From Roseibium sp. TrichSKD4 (GTDB lineage: Bacteria; Pseudomonadota; Alphaproteobacteria; Rhizobiales; Stappiaceae), in NCBI RefSeq assembly GCF_000148725.1, contig NZ_GL476320.1:384746-448745 (forward strand): a stretch of DNA of 64,000 bases. The letters run 5' to 3'. A program made the position numbers and the translations under genes. This document shows positions 33,237 through 43,244 of this stretch, one piece after another (within the stretch, counting starts at the first letter, position 1; every line of letters begins with the position of its first letter). The notes beneath the pieces were generated by a model. That model saw only the letters and a program-made list of their open reading frames with translations. It did no database searches and had not been told where the DNA came from.

Positions 33237-34529
33237 TCAGGATTGTGAACGCGGCGGATCACTTTTGCGAAACGGTGCATGATCAGCCAGCATCTCGTTT
33301 TCGCGCTCCACGGCCATCCGCTCCTGTTCCAGAAAGTCCGCAACAGCATTGTGCAGACCCTCGTGGGCAATCCAGTGGGCGGAACAAGTTGTGACGGGCA
33401 AATAGCCTCTGGCGAGCTTGTGAGCCCCTTGCGCACCGGCCTCAACGCGCTTCAATCCGTGAGCAATCGCGAAATCGATCGCCTGATAGTAGCAAACTTC
33501 AAAATGCAGGAAGGGGTGGTGCTCTGTGCAGCCCCAGTGGCGCCCAAACAGCGTATCAGAACCAATGAAGTTGAGGGCCCCTGCAACATAGCGGCCCTCA
33601 CGCTTGGCCATGACCAAAAGGATGCGCTCCGCCATGCGCTCGCTGACGGTGGAGAAGAAGGCCCGGTTCAAATAGGGCCGTCCCCATTTCCGCGCACCGG
33701 TATCCTCATAAAACTCGAAAAAGGCATCCCAATGCGCCTCGGTGAGGTCAGTGCCTGTAACCCATTCAATCTCAACACCTGAGGCAAGCGCTTCGCGTCG
33801 CTCTTTCTTGATCGCCTTGCGCTTTCGGGAGGCAAGGTCGGACAGAAAGCCCTCAAAACTCTCATAGCCATTGTTTACCCAGTGAAATTGCTGGTCCGTG
33901 CGCTGCAAATATCCCAGTCCGCCGAGTGTTTCCCATTCTGGTTGGGTCAAGAAGGTTGCATGCACGGACGAAGCCTGGGAGCGTTTGCACACTTGAACCA
34001 AGCCGGAAGCCAGCGCTTGCATGCCGGCCTCCCGGTTGATCTCCGGGCACAGCAGAAACCTCCGCCCAGTGGCAGGGGTGAATGGTACCGAAATCTGCAG
34101 CTTTGGATAATAGTCTCCGCCTGCGCGATGAAAGGCTTCCGCCCAGCCGTAATCAAAGACGTATTCGCCTTGCGAGTGAGACTTGAGATACGCGGGAACA
34201 GCACCCCAAACCGCCCCACTGTCGGTTTCCAGAATAAGGTGACGCGGATACCAGCCTGTTTGCGCGGTCGCGCAGCCCGTGTCTTCGAGAGAACTCAAAA
34301 AAGCGTGTGAAACGAAGGGGTTAAATCCTGCGTCTTGAATCAGATTATCAGTATTTTTAACAAGCACATTAAGAACACCCGCGGAGGGTTCAGGCATCAG
34401 GTTTCCGCCATTTCCAAGCGTCCAGCCCGGGTTCGCCACCGCGTCCCAGTCGCTTGCAGAAATGTCGTTCAAGCTTGAAAGAATGCGCAGCGTTGCAGAC
34501 GGGGCAGTCGGATCGCCGGTTTGGGTCAT
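33237..34529 (-). CDS. DUF482/FemAB-like N-acyltransferase family protein
   Basis: A 430-residue protein of the DUF482 group, which has the double GNAT fold of FemAB-like peptidyl/acyl transferases. Family features include WYPRHLILE near residue 92, EYVFDYGWAEAFHRAGGDYY (about 127-146), SRKRKAIKKERREA (about 240) and HKLARGYLPVTTCSAHWI near the C-terminus. There is no signal peptide. The substrate is unknown. Start is the ATG at 34529 rather than the TTG at 34535. It is the last gene of a RidA-GDPD-DUF482 operon. Confidence 0.83.
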   Translation of the reverse strand: MTQTGDPTAPSATLRILSSLNDISASDWDAVANPGWTLGNGGNLMPEPSAGVLNVLVKNTDNLIQDAGFNPFVSHAFLSSLEDTGCATAQTGWYPRHLILETDSGAVWGAVPAYLKSHSQGEYVFDYGWAEAFHRAGGDYYPKLQISVPFTPATGRRFLLCPEINREAGMQALASGLVQVCKRSQASSVHATFLTQPEWETLGGLGYLQRTDQQFHWVNNGYESFEGFLSDLASRKRKAIKKERREALASGVEIEWVTGTDLTEAHWDAFFEFYEDTGARKWGRPYLNRAFFSTVSERMAERILLVMAKREGRYVAGALNFIGSDTLFGRHWGCTEHHPFLHFEVCYYQAIDFAIAHGLKRVEAGAQGAHKLARGYLPVTTCSAHWIAHEGLHNAVADFLEQERMAVERENEMLADHAPFRKSDPPRSQS

Positions 34530-34613
34530 GGGCAATATGCGGCCTGTTAGACGTTTCCAGCTAAGGTAGATGTTAAAGACGTGATGACAAGGGGCGCATC
34601 ATCCTTTGAAGTT

Positions 34614-35372
34614 TCAGACCTGATCCGGATCGAAGCCTTCAAAGACGATCTGATCGGCAAATTGCGCAGCCCGTTCGCGGTCCTCTTTGTTTTTAACGGT
34701 CCACGTCATGATTGGCAGCTTGAACCAGCGGCTTAAAAGGCTTGGCCCGAACTGGGGTAGGTCTTTCACGCCATAGGAGATGAAATGCGGCCTTGTGCGC
34801 GGTAAATGCAAAAGGTGGCGTAGGCCAAAGCGATTGGAGTGCGAAAGGTTGCCGTGATCTTGCCGACGCATTGCATCGGACACTATTCCGCGCAACACGG
34901 ACGGATTATGAGCCAAGGCGACATCAATCATATCCGGATCAAAGCTCTTGATGCAGGCAGGCCCTTTGTAAGCTGCGACCTGATCGACGATCCTGCGCAC
35001 AAACGGATTTTGTGCCCCCGCTTTCATATGCGACTTGATCTCAATGACCAGCGGCACAGCACCATCGACTTGGGCAAACAGATCATCCAGCATCCACAGT
35101 TTGTCGCCGCCCGACAGCATCGACAGCCGGACGAGGTCTGTGGAGTTGTAGTCGATTACCCGCCCGCTTGCCTGCACAAGCCGGTCGAGTGAATAGTCAT
35201 GAAAAACAAGGGCTTCCCCGTCAGCCGTTTCCTGAACATCCACCTCTATCCCGAAGTTCTTGTCCTTTGCTGAAGAAACAGCAGAGGGCGTGTTTTCAAG
35301 ACAAGCCACATTGCCATCGTGATAACCACGATGAGCAATCGGGCGCGCGAAAATGTCCTGTAACTGGCTCAT
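34614..35372 (-). CDS. Glycerophosphodiester phosphodiesterase family protein
   Basis: A 252-residue cytoplasmic GDPD protein. The two catalytic His are in AHRGYHDG (about residue 14) and VFHDYSLDR (about residue 58), and the metal ligands lie in LENTPSA and IEVDVQ (about residues 25 and 43-45). The enzyme cleaves glycerophosphodiesters to sn-glycerol 3-phosphate and an alcohol. No signal peptide is present. It is 61 bases downstream of the RidA gene and 84 bases before the DUF482 gene. Confidence 0.87.
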   Translation of the reverse strand: MSQLQDIFARPIAHRGYHDGNVACLENTPSAVSSAKDKNFGIEVDVQETADGEALVFHDYSLDRLVQASGRVIDYNSTDLVRLSMLSGGDKLWMLDDLFAQVDGAVPLVIEIKSHMKAGAQNPFVRRIVDQVAAYKGPACIKSFDPDMIDVALAHNPSVLRGIVSDAMRRQDHGNLSHSNRFGLRHLLHLPRTRPHFISYGVKDLPQFGPSLLSRWFKLPIMTWTVKNKEDRERAAQFADQIVFEGFDPDQV

Positions 35373-35433
35373 GGGAAAACCCGTGCTGGCCGGTCCACGT
35401 CATCCGTAGACCGGGAACAATTGATCGCTAAGG

Positions 35434-35898
35434 TCAGGCGAGTTCGAAAATGGCTTCGATTTCGACAGTTGCGCCAAAGGGCAGGGAGGCTGCGCTCACG
35501 GCAGAGCGGGCATGCTTACCCTTTTCCCCCATGGCTTCACCGAGGAAATCGGATGCTCCGTTGATGACCTTCGGCTGATCGGTAAAGTCACTGGTGGAAT
35601 TGACAAAGCCAACGATCTTGACGAGCCGGGCAACCTTCTCCAGGTCGCCAGTTGCCACCTTGGCTTGAGCCAGAATGTTAATCGCGCAGAGTTTTGCAGC
35701 CGCAACACCATCTTCCAGTGACGCGTCTTCACCAATTTTGCCCTTATGCGCCAGACCATCCGGTCCCATAGGCAGCTGTCCGGAGATGAAAAGCTGGTTG
35801 CCGGTTTGAACATAAGGCACATAGTTGGCGGCAGGCGCTGCGGCTTTCGGCAGGGTGACGCCAAGTTCTGCAAGGCGGCGTTCAATGGTCTGGGTCAT
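35434..35898 (-). CDS. RidA/YjgF-family protein
   Basis: A 154-residue RidA-family protein. It belongs to the longer subgroup with an N-terminal MTQTIERRLAELGVTLPKAA extension. The family's central strand is visible in GNQLFISGQLPM, and the substrate pocket residues in SARSAVSAASLPF-type wording near residue 133, but the canonical catalytic Arg of RidA within 'RxxV' is present as ARSAV. RidA proteins hydrolyse reactive enamine/imine intermediates; the role of this subgroup is less certain. First gene of a three-gene operon. Confidence 0.83.
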   Translation of the reverse strand: MTQTIERRLAELGVTLPKAAAPAANYVPYVQTGNQLFISGQLPMGPDGLAHKGKIGEDASLEDGVAAAKLCAINILAQAKVATGDLEKVARLVKIVGFVNSTSDFTDQPKVINGASDFLGEAMGEKGKHARSAVSAASLPFGATVEIEAIFELA

Positions 35899-36155
35899 GG
35901 AATTCTGTCTCCGAATGGCTTGCGGTCATGAGGCAAGGTCGATCGGTTTCTTGACGTAAAACAAATCCGCCTGCAAGGCCTGAATGCGCCGCGCAGCCGA
36001 CTCTTGGAAAAATAATTTTATAGGTCCTAATCGGGGTAAAACTTTGCAAAATCCGCTTTTTTTCAGGGAAAGGGTGGCGGGCTGGTGAGAGCAGGAATAA
36101 TGTTTGGCCAAAGAGATCCGCTGGTCTTCAGCGCTTGTGTTCGGAAGCAAATCGA

Positions 36156-36998
36156 ATGAACCGTTTGAGTATCGCCCTATTGAGTGCCGCCCTTTTAGGA
36201 ACCGTCCTGCCGACAAGTGCTTGGGCCGGGGCGAGTGGACTCGCACCCCACAGGGCTGTTTACGACATGAATTTGGGAGAATCCGAGGGCCAGTCTGGAA
36301 TTTCGGCTCTGTCAGGTCGAATGGTCTACGACTTTTCCGGAAATGCCTGCGACGGATACAGCGTGTCCTTCCGCTTTGTCACAGAGTTTCAGGATGTTTC
36401 CGGAGGCTCTCAAGTCACCGATTTGCAGACGACCTCATTTGAGGGCGGTGATGCAAATTTGTACGAGTTTTTGAGCAAGACCTTCGTAAATCGCAAACTC
36501 GTGGAATCCACGAGAGGTACGGCAAAGCAGTTGTCGAACAACAAGGAGATCGACCTGTCTGAACCGGAAGAACGAACATTCTCAATTGGTTCCAAGGCGT
36601 TGTTTCCGACAGAGCATCTCAACAAGGTGATTGAAAGCGCCAAGGTCGGAACACCGTTTTATGCGGCGGACGTCTATGACGGTTCAGAAACAGGGGACAA
36701 GGTTTTCTCCACGACAGCCGTGATCGGTGCTTTGCGTCAGTCTCCTAAAGATGCCAGTGCAACTGCAGGAGCACTGCTGGAGCCGCTGACAGGTGTTTCC
36801 CACTGGCCAGTTACGATTGCCTATTTCGAACCGACAGCGAATGAAAATGGCGGGGAGCAAATGCCGATCTACCAGCTGACCTTTCTGCTTTACGAAAACG
36901 GTGTAAGCCGTGAGTTGGTACTGGATTATGGCGATTTCTCCATGACCGGAGAATTGAAAGAGCTTGAGTTCTACGAGGCGAGCGACTGCAATAAGTAG
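36156..36998 (+). CDS. eipB: EipB/DUF1849 periplasmic cell-envelope integrity protein
   Basis: A 280-residue secreted protein of the EipB/DUF1849 family. The signal peptide is MNRLSIALLSAALLGTVLPT followed by SAWAGASG, with cleavage expected at about residue 24. The mature protein has the beta-spiral family pattern: APHRAVYDMNL, LSGRMVYDFSGNACDGYSV and FALPS-equivalent segments. Cys65 and Cys278 correspond to the conserved disulfide pair of Brucella EipB. Family work links it to envelope integrity and lipoprotein/peptidoglycan maintenance. The start is the ATG at 36156, preceded by GGAAG. Confidence 0.88.
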   Translation: MNRLSIALLSAALLGTVLPTSAWAGASGLAPHRAVYDMNLGESEGQSGISALSGRMVYDFSGNACDGYSVSFRFVTEFQDVSGGSQVTDLQTTSFEGGDANLYEFLSKTFVNRKLVESTRGTAKQLSNNKEIDLSEPEERTFSIGSKALFPTEHLNKVIESAKVGTPFYAADVYDGSETGDKVFSTTAVIGALRQSPKDASATAGALLEPLTGVSHWPVTIAYFEPTANENGGEQMPIYQLTFLLYENGVSRELVLDYGDFSMTGELKELEFYEASDCNK

Positions 36999-37011
36999 CA
37001 GTCTTTGTTCG

Positions 37012-38337
37012 TTAATCTGCCTTGGGTTTGCGCTTCTTGCGCACGCCGTGAGTCAGACCCAGCTCAACGGCTTCGGTTCCAAACTTATCCTTCAGTGCAT
37101 CCATGGCCCGTTCGGCTTTGCCGCGCCGTTCCGCTTGCTCGTCAACGAGGTCTTGCGGATCGGCTTGCTCGCCGGGGGCAAGATCGTTGACACCGATCCC
37201 AAGCAACCGAAAGCGCCGGCCATCTGCTTCCTTTTCCAGCAAGTCGACACCGTTTCTAAAAATCTTGTCGGCCAATTGGGTCGGGTCGGCCAGATGCCGG
37301 GCCCGTGTGATGGTCTTGAAGTCCGCCGTTTTTAGTTTGAGCGTGATACCCCGCCCGGAAAGGTCAGCCTTTTTTAGCCGGGCAGAGACCTTTTCCGACA
37401 AATCCCGCAGGACCGGACGCAACACTTCAAAGTCGGAAATATCTGTGTTGAATGTGGTTTCTGTGCTGACGCTCTTGGCCCCGCGCGACGGTTTTACGAT
37501 CCGGTCATCGTCACCTTGGGAAAGGTGGGCAATGTGAAGTCCCATCGAGCCGTAGCGCCGGGCAAGGTCTGTGGGGTCCATTTTCTGCAGTTGACCGATC
37601 GTCCGGATCCCGTCCGACTCCAGTTTTTTTTGAAAAACCTTGCCAATGCCCCAAATGAGACTGACGGACTGTTTGGCCAGAAAACTCTTGGCTTCCGCCG
37701 CGCCGATGACGGAAAAACCACGCGGTTTTTCAAGGTCAGAGGCGACCTTGGCGAGGAACTTGTTGGGAGCGAGGCCAACAGACGCTGAAATCCCGATCTC
37801 TGATTCAATCTCCCGAATGAGCCGCGCGAGCGTTTCGGCCGGGGTGGCACCGTGCAGGCGCTCGGTTCCGCTCAAATCCAGAAAAGCCTCATCAATGGAT
37901 AAAGGTTCAACAAGCGGAGTAAGGGCGCGCATGCGTTCGCGAATTTCGCGGCCAACCTTGCTGTATTTCTCCATATTTGGCTTGATGACCACAGCATCTG
38001 GACAGGCCTCCATGGCCTTGAACATCGGCATGGCGGAGCGAACGCCGTAAATGCGGGCGATGTAGCAGCAGGTCGACACCACGCCGCGTTGACCGCCGCC
38101 GACAATTACCGGCTTGTCCTGTAGCTCGGGATTATCGCGTTTTTCGACAGATGCATAAAACGCATCACAATCGATATGGGCAATGGAGAGTTGATCCAGT
38201 TCCGGGTGGCTGACGAGCCTTGGGCTACCACATTTTGGGCACCGGGACCGCCCGACCGCTGAGCGTGTCCCGCAATCCCGGCACAGCGCTTTGGGCGGGG
38301 TTAGGGACGGATCAGAGGCTGAGTGCGTTTCGCCCAT
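37012..38337 (-). CDS. dinB: DNA polymerase IV with N-terminal zinc ribbon
   Basis: A 441-residue Y-family translesion polymerase. The catalytic Asp is in [13 protein letters not shown] (about residues 53-65) and the palm motif is [12 protein letters not shown]. The little-finger domain spans about 300-400. An N-terminal extension carries two CxxC pairs, Cys19/22 and Cys33/36, a zinc ribbon found in the DinB of many Hyphomicrobiales. The C-terminal tail is basic (KKRKPKAD). No clear LexA box is visible just upstream. It converges with eipB. Confidence 0.9.
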   Translation of the reverse strand: MGETHSASDPSLTPPKALCRDCGTRSAVGRSRCPKCGSPRLVSHPELDQLSIAHIDCDAFYASVEKRDNPELQDKPVIVGGGQRGVVSTCCYIARIYGVRSAMPMFKAMEACPDAVVIKPNMEKYSKVGREIRERMRALTPLVEPLSIDEAFLDLSGTERLHGATPAETLARLIREIESEIGISASVGLAPNKFLAKVASDLEKPRGFSVIGAAEAKSFLAKQSVSLIWGIGKVFQKKLESDGIRTIGQLQKMDPTDLARRYGSMGLHIAHLSQGDDDRIVKPSRGAKSVSTETTFNTDISDFEVLRPVLRDLSEKVSARLKKADLSGRGITLKLKTADFKTITRARHLADPTQLADKIFRNGVDLLEKEADGRRFRLLGIGVNDLAPGEQADPQDLVDEQAERRGKAERAMDALKDKFGTEAVELGLTHGVRKKRKPKAD

Positions 38338-38355
38338 GGCTGATGCGTCCTGAGC

Positions 38356-39030
38356 CTAACCGCCCGAACGTGGCAGCGCGTTGATGAAGGATAGGGTGTC
38401 AGCCCAATCTCCCGTCAAAAAATCGACATGCGCTTCTTGCGTCATGTTGGAGCGAAACGGCTCGTCGGCAATAAACTGGATCTGGATTGCGGACGGCAGG
38501 CTGGCCTGAACAGAGGTGTGGTTTGTAGGGCTGTCATCGATGAAGACGACGGGCTCTTTGCGGCCTGCAGAAAGTGCCGAAACGGCACCTCCTTTGGGGC
38601 CGGAATTCACCAGAACAGGAAACGAGAACCCATAGGACGCCAGAAGCCTCTCGCGAATAGGGCGATTATGGGCACCTGGAAGATTCGTTAGAAAAAGGAC
38701 ATCCCAGTCTTCTGCTAGTGCGTGAAGAGTTTTGTCAGCGCCTTCGACGAGGTCTTGCGCATGGCTTTGTGTATCAAGGAAGTCTTGCAGCAGGCGTTTG
38801 ACGGCATCTGCTGGTAAAGCGGATTGGGACGCCTTTTCGGCAATATTGTTGGTCAGCCTGTATTCTTGCTTGAGGAGCTTAAAGCCGTTGTTCTCCAAAT
38901 AAGTCCTCAAGTGTCGCACCAAATGCAGCACCACTTCGTCAACATCACAGATCACAAGCGGACGAGATGACGGCGGCAGTGCGCTTATTTGATCCAGAAT
39001 GGCGCGGCTCGCCGCTTGCGGCTCAGGCAT
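38356..39030 (-). CDS. HAD-superfamily hydrolase-like protein
   Basis: A 224-residue protein with a HAD-like fold. Motif I is VICDVDEVVLHL (DxD with the acid/base Asp two residues on), motif II is in LFLTNLPGAHN, and motif IV is VVFIDDSPTN (DD). Motif III Lys lies in GPKGGA. The cap region spans about residues 50-100. Substrate unknown. The ATG at 39030 overlaps the 3' end of the DUF3572 gene by eight bases, so the genes are probably co-translated. Two 'DD/DE' motifs suggest a functional phosphatase. Confidence 0.75.
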   Translation of the reverse strand: MPEPQAASRAILDQISALPPSSRPLVICDVDEVVLHLVRHLRTYLENNGFKLLKQEYRLTNNIAEKASQSALPADAVKRLLQDFLDTQSHAQDLVEGADKTLHALAEDWDVLFLTNLPGAHNRPIRERLLASYGFSFPVLVNSGPKGGAVSALSAGRKEPVVFIDDSPTNHTSVQASLPSAIQIQFIADEPFRSNMTQEAHVDFLTGDWADTLSFINALPRSGG

Positions 39031-39322
39031 CGTTTGGCAAATCCTTGGCAAGCACATGGCGTGCAGCGGCGATCATTGTCGGGCGAATGCCCGCATTTTC
39101 GCAAAAGGCTAAAAGTAGAGCTTCGTCGGACATGTAGAATTCAAGAACACCGGCAAGGAAACCCGGCTCTGCAGCCGCAGTGCGAATCGCCTCCGGCCCT
39201 ATCCCGGAAGTTGCCAGAAATCGGCCAACCTGCTCGGGGTCACTGGTCATTTGAACAAGCGCCTGCGTTGCAATTTCTTCAGCTTGCTCGGCTGAGATCC
39301 GATGGCCAGTAGAATCAATCAT
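39023..39322 (-). CDS. DUF3572 family protein
   Basis: A 99-residue helical protein of the alphaproteobacterial DUF3572 family, recognised from AEEIATQALVQMTSDPEQVG, RFLATSGIGPEAIRTAA and FLAGVLEFYMSDEALLLAFC. Function unknown. Start is the ATG at 39322; a much longer frame extending into the divK promoter region is a shadow. It is divergent from divK, which is its usual neighbour in this order, and overlaps the HAD gene. Confidence 0.83.
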   Translation of the reverse strand: MIDSTGHRISAEQAEEIATQALVQMTSDPEQVGRFLATSGIGPEAIRTAAAEPGFLAGVLEFYMSDEALLLAFCENAGIRPTMIAAARHVLAKDLPNDA

Positions 39323-39462
39323 TGCTATTTTTGCCTTTCTGAAAGATTTCCGCGATAAAAGACTGAATAACTTGCAGCGGGGCAGGGGTCCAGTACTCGA
39401 TAACGGGACTGGGATGTAAGAAAAACGGGGATCGGCATTCAAGCCGTCAAAAGGGCAAGACC

Positions 39463-39840
39463 ATGTCAAAAACCGTGCTGATTGTGGAAGACAATGAGCT
39501 GAACATGAAACTCTTTCATGATCTGCTCGAGGCGCACGGTTATTCCACACTTCAAACAAGAACAGGTATAGAAGCCCTGGATCTTGCGCGCCAGCACAAG
39601 CCTGACCTTATCCTGATGGACATTCAGTTGCCTGAGGTTTCCGGTCTGGAAGTCACCAAATGGATCAAGGAAGATGAGGATCTGGCCTCAATTCCCGTGA
39701 TTGCAGTGACTGCATTTGCCATGAAAGGTGATGAGGAGCGGATCCGCCAGGGTGGTTGCGAGGCCTATATCTCAAAACCCATTTCAGTTGCCCGTTTCCT
39801 TGAAACAGTACGCTCGTATATTGGCGACGTAGAGGCCTGA
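39463..39840 (+). CDS. divK: Single-domain response regulator DivK
   Basis: A 125-residue stand-alone receiver. Phosphoacceptor Asp53 is in [13 protein letters not shown], the acidic pair is in [10 protein letters not shown], and Thr and Lys switch residues are in VTAFAM and ISKPIS. The sequence is DivK-like throughout. In Caulobacter and relatives DivK, phosphorylated by PleC/DivJ, controls CtrA through CckA and so cell-cycle timing and polarity. pleD, the frequent downstream neighbour, is absent; a 515-base gap follows. Confidence 0.9.
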   Translation: MSKTVLIVEDNELNMKLFHDLLEAHGYSTLQTRTGIEALDLARQHKPDLILMDIQLPEVSGLEVTKWIKEDEDLASIPVIAVTAFAMKGDEERIRQGGCEAYISKPISVARFLETVRSYIGDVEA

Positions 39841-40355
39841 AGGCCTGAGTTGTTCTAGGGTTGTAGGACGTAGGTCGAACCCTCACGACCAATTGAAGCG
39901 GGGCGTTCCATACTGATTAACCTTACAATTTTACTAAAATCAGTAAAGAGAATGTGCAAAATCCACCGTATGTATTGATTTACTTGAGTAAATGGGTAGG
40001 GTGACCTCCTATCGGGGTAAATCCTGATAGTGTTTTGTGCGATGAGAAAAACATCCGGGCATAAAACCGACAGTTTCCCTACGGAGTGCTCAGGTCCGCC
40101 GCATCTCCTGGGTCCGTGGGGCAGGCCGGCGCGAAAGCAAGTCGAAGAGTGGCCTCCTCGAATGCTTGCCTTCCGCCGGCCTCCTAATTTCAGCCAATTG
40201 TTGTATTTTTTTGTCGTTGCACGTCTTTTAAATAGAGTGCAGTAGGTTCTATAGGTACATTTAATGGAATATTGCGTATATTACTTAGGGTGAGTTTACT
40301 TCCATTTAAAGACTTCGCTGCATCCTTAAACCAACCTGGTTCATGAGGGGCTGAG
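39841..40355. other. Intergenic region downstream of divK
   Basis: About 515 bases without a convincing gene. The first 230 bases are AT-rich. From 40123 to 40182 lies a long hairpin (separate entry). The last 170 bases are again AT-rich and must hold the promoter of the chemoreceptor gene. No repeat element of the palindrome family is present. Confidence 0.5.
40123..40182. other. Long imperfect hairpin (possible structured RNA)
   Basis: AGGCCGGCG (40123-40131) pairs with CGCCGGCCT (40174-40182), GCAAG with CTTGC, TCGA with TCGA, and GAG with CTC around a TGGC loop. Nothing encodes a protein here and no T run follows on either strand, so it is not a simple terminator. Confidence 0.55.
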
Positions 40356-42068
40356 ATGTCTTTTTTCACGAAAATGAAAATAACCACGGCGATGTCCGTG
40401 GCATGTGTTTGCTTTTTTACTGTAGCAATGATGTTGGTTGGCGGGATCGTTTACACCATCGCCGACAAGCAGGCAGCTGAATCAGCCGTTGCCAAGCAAA
40501 ACTCCAGCCTAAACATTGCTGCGACCGTTTTCTCTGAGCGCATTGAAGGTGTTACGGTTTCGCGGGACAGCGATGGCAATGTCAAAAGGATTGAGCTGGA
40601 TGCACTGCCGGGTTTCGCATCTCATGAGATGATCGAAACAATCACCGGTATGACGGGTGAGACAGCAACGGTGTTCGCTTGGGATGCCGAGAGCAAGGAT
40701 TTTTGGCGCAAGACGACGAATATCATCAAGCCGGATGGTTCCCGGGCTGTTGGAACACCTTTGGGGCAAAAGGGAGCAGTCTACCCGGTCATCATGGCGG
40801 GCAAGACCTTCAGCGGTCAGGCGACCATTCTTGGCAAAGACTATTTCACAATCTATGAGCCGATCTTTTCCAAGAACAACGAGATCATCGGCATTCTTTA
40901 TGCAGGTGTAGAAAAAGACGCGGTACTGGCTAACGTTTGGGAGTTGATGACGTCCTTCCTGTTGCTGGCTATCCCGGTCGTCGCTGTCTTCGTTGGTCTG
41001 ACTTGGTACATGGTCGGCCGCATCCTGCGCCCAGTGACGGTTTTGGCGGAAGCCACGCAAAAGATTGCACATGAAGAGCTAGATGTTGAAATTCCGTTTG
41101 TGGAACGCACTGACCAACTTGGGGACCTCGCCCAGTCTGTTCAGACGCTGAAAGAACGGTCGATTGAGCGGGTTCAGTTGGCACGCACACGCGAAGACGG
41201 TGAACGTGCCGAAACAGAGCGCCAAACCGCAATCAAGGGCATGATCGATGGGTTCCGCACCCGGTCCTTGAACCTCTTGTCCTCTGTTGAGCAAACAGCC
41301 GGACATCTGGACTCCACCGCACGCGAATTGAGTGGGCTCGCGACCGAAAGCGCAAGCCATGCCAATGAGACAGTGCATTCCTCCTCAGAGACGTCTGGTA
41401 ACGTGCAGACAGTGGCCAGCGCTGCAGAAGAACTGGCAGCATCTATCGGTGAGATTTCCAGTCAGGTTGCTCGCACCACTGAAGTTGTTGGCCGGGCGAG
41501 CCTTGAAACGCGCAACACCAACGAAAAAGTGGAAGGTCTTGCTGCCTCTGCTGCCAAAATTGGTGAAGTGGTGACGCTCATTCAGGCGATTGCTGAACAA
41601 ACCAACTTGCTGGCCCTGAACGCAACCATCGAAGCGGCCCGTGCCGGCGAAGCCGGGAAAGGGTTTGCAGTCGTGGCGGCTGAGGTGAAGGATCTGGCGA
41701 CCCAGACCTCCAAGGCAACAGAAGAAATCGGCTCTCAGATTTCTGCCATCCAAAGTGCGACCCGCGAATCCGTTCAAGCGATTGCGCAGATCACCAGCAT
41801 TATGGAAGAGGTCGACAGCTACACGTCAACGATTGCCGCAGCTGTTGAAGAGCAGGGCAGTGCAACGGCTGAAATCTCGCACAGTGTGCAGCGGGCCTCT
41901 GTTGGCACTCAGGCCGTGTCTGAAAACATGGCGAACCTCTCCAACTCCGTCCAGGCAACCTCCGGCACGTCTGAACAGGTGTTGAGTGCTTCCGGCGATC
42001 TTTGGGAGAAGACCGAGGCGCTCAAGGACGAGGTCGAGACCTTCTTGACCAATGTGGTAGCCGCTTAA
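40356..42068 (+). CDS. Methyl-accepting chemotaxis protein with Cache sensor domain
   Basis: A 570-residue chemoreceptor. Two membrane helices (about residues 8-36 and 195-220) flank a periplasmic Cache_3-Cache_2-type sensor, with the [19 protein letters not shown] segment and [20 protein letters not shown] typical of it. A HAMP domain (about 220-275) and a long signalling domain follow; the hairpin tip reads [20 protein letters not shown] and [13 protein letters not shown]. Ligands of this sensor family are often small organic acids; this one is unknown. There is no C-terminal CheR/CheB pentapeptide. A strong terminator follows. Confidence 0.92.
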   Translation: MSFFTKMKITTAMSVACVCFFTVAMMLVGGIVYTIADKQAAESAVAKQNSSLNIAATVFSERIEGVTVSRDSDGNVKRIELDALPGFASHEMIETITGMTGETATVFAWDAESKDFWRKTTNIIKPDGSRAVGTPLGQKGAVYPVIMAGKTFSGQATILGKDYFTIYEPIFSKNNEIIGILYAGVEKDAVLANVWELMTSFLLLAIPVVAVFVGLTWYMVGRILRPVTVLAEATQKIAHEELDVEIPFVERTDQLGDLAQSVQTLKERSIERVQLARTREDGERAETERQTAIKGMIDGFRTRSLNLLSSVEQTAGHLDSTARELSGLATESASHANETVHSSSETSGNVQTVASAAEELAASIGEISSQVARTTEVVGRASLETRNTNEKVEGLAASAAKIGEVVTLIQAIAEQTNLLALNATIEAARAGEAGKGFAVVAAEVKDLATQTSKATEEIGSQISAIQSATRESVQAIAQITSIMEEVDSYTSTIAAAVEEQGSATAEISHSVQRASVGTQAVSENMANLSNSVQATSGTSEQVLSASGDLWEKTEALKDEVETFLTNVVAA

Positions 42069-42095
42069 GCAGCAAGCCTTTCAAAGCAAAAGAAA

Positions 42096-42124
42096 AACCC
42101 CGCTGGAAACCAGCGGGGTTTTTT
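42096..42124. terminator. Bidirectional terminator between the chemoreceptor and rpmG
   Basis: Perfect 11-bp stem AACCCCGCTGG / CCAGCGGGGTT with loop AAA; T run on the plus side and A run on the other, serving both convergent genes. Confidence 0.92.
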
Positions 42125-42146
42125 GTATCTAAAAGCTGAAAAGACC

Positions 42147-42314
42147 TTACTTGATCTTCGCTTCCTTGAAATCAACGTGCTTCTTGGCAACCGGATCGTA
42201 CTTACGCTTGACCATCTTTTCGGTCATTGTGCGGGAGTTCTTCTTGGTGACATAGAAGAAGCCGGTATCAGCTGTCGAAACAAGCTTGATCTTGATGGTA
42301 GTCGCCTTGGCCAT
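42147..42314 (-). CDS. rpmG: 50S ribosomal protein L33
   Basis: A 55-residue L33 protein beginning [20 protein letters not shown] and ending [10 protein letters not shown]. It is the zinc-free form: the four Cys of the zinc-binding type are absent. The start is the ATG at 42314; a longer frame adds residues not found in L33. It lies downstream of the NUDIX gene in the conserved rnr-DUF983-NUDIX-rpmG block. Confidence 0.95.
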   Translation of the reverse strand: MAKATTIKIKLVSTADTGFFYVTKKNSRTMTEKMVKRKYDPVAKKHVDFKEAKIK

Positions 42315-42500
42315 GGCCTTGCTTTCCTGTGTTCTTATTAGGGGCAAACGGTTCAGGTGGCCAGGAGACGCTGGCGATCAATCTGCCCGTTATATGAAAT
42401 CAGCGCGCAAAGTACTCAACAAGCGCTCAAAGTCAAGCATTGCCTTTTGTACTGCACATTCCGCGGGAAGACGATCAGTATTTGTCCCCCGAAGATCCTT

Positions 42501-43244
42501 TTAAAGAAGGTCTCTGACAAAATCGCCTTGCCGGAAGGAATAAAACGGTACCTCGGTCTCCGGTGCCAGTTCAGGGTCGGATTGCAGCCGGTTCTCAAGA
42601 TCAGTGAGAATCGTTTGGGTGATGATCGGCAGTTCTTTTTGCCGAGCCTCTTCAAGCGTCAGCCACGCACAGTCTTCCAGTTCTCCAGAAGGGCCACGCC
42701 CGTCGGCAAGCTTGTCTGCAATGGCATCTGACCAGACGGCGAAGAAACGCGCATCAAATCGCCGGGGGCGCTTTGGCGGCGTGATGGCCCGTGCAACGAA
42801 CCGAAGGGGCGTCAGATCAAGGGCTATGCCGCGATCCACAAATGCATCGAACCCGGCCCCGAGACGCTTTGGGCAATCCAGTTCTTTGGAGCCAACAAAA
42901 ACGCCCGCCTCTTCGTAAGTCTCACGGATTGCAGCCAGTGCAAAACCTTTGATGCGTCCGTCGGATTTAGGGGCCTTGAGCTCCTTACGCAGCTTTTCTT
43001 CGACAACTGGGTGGTAGCCTTTCTGGGCGCGAACACGGGAATCAGTTGCATCCACCCGGCCACCTGGAAAAACGAACTTTCCCGGCATGAACGTGTGGCG
43101 CATGTGCCGACGCCCCATCAATACCCGCACATTTACCCCTGATCGGTCGAGGATCAGCAGCGTAGCCGCGTCCTTTGGGCGAATATAAGGGTGGTTTCCG
43201 GCTTGTTCGTCTCGGGCCAGTCTCTCGGCCAGGTTTGTCGTCAT
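42501..43244 (-). CDS. NUDIX hydrolase
   Basis: A 247-residue NUDIX protein. The box is split by an insertion: FPGGRVDATD (about residues 59-68) and then, some 35 residues on, AAIRETYEEAGVFV with the metal-binding REUxEE. Such long-insertion NUDIX enzymes act on nucleotide or CoA diphosphates; the substrate is unknown. It overlaps the DUF983 gene by four bases, so the two are coupled. Confidence 0.84.
   Translation of the reverse strand: MTTNLAERLARDEQAGNHPYIRPKDAATLLILDRSGVNVRVLMGRRHMRHTFMPGKFVFPGGRVDATDSRVRAQKGYHPVVEEKLRKELKAPKSDGRIKGFALAAIRETYEEAGVFVGSKELDCPKRLGAGFDAFVDRGIALDLTPLRFVARAITPPKRPRRFDARFFAVWSDAIADKLADGRGPSGELEDCAWLTLEEARQKELPIITQTILTDLENRLQSDPELAPETEVPFYSFRQGDFVRDLL

Noticed and set aside
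33050-33445. A minus-strand frame across the metA leader and the 3' end of the DUF482 gene
   Set aside because: It overlaps a confirmed gene in another frame and the leader hairpins; the peptide shows no family features.
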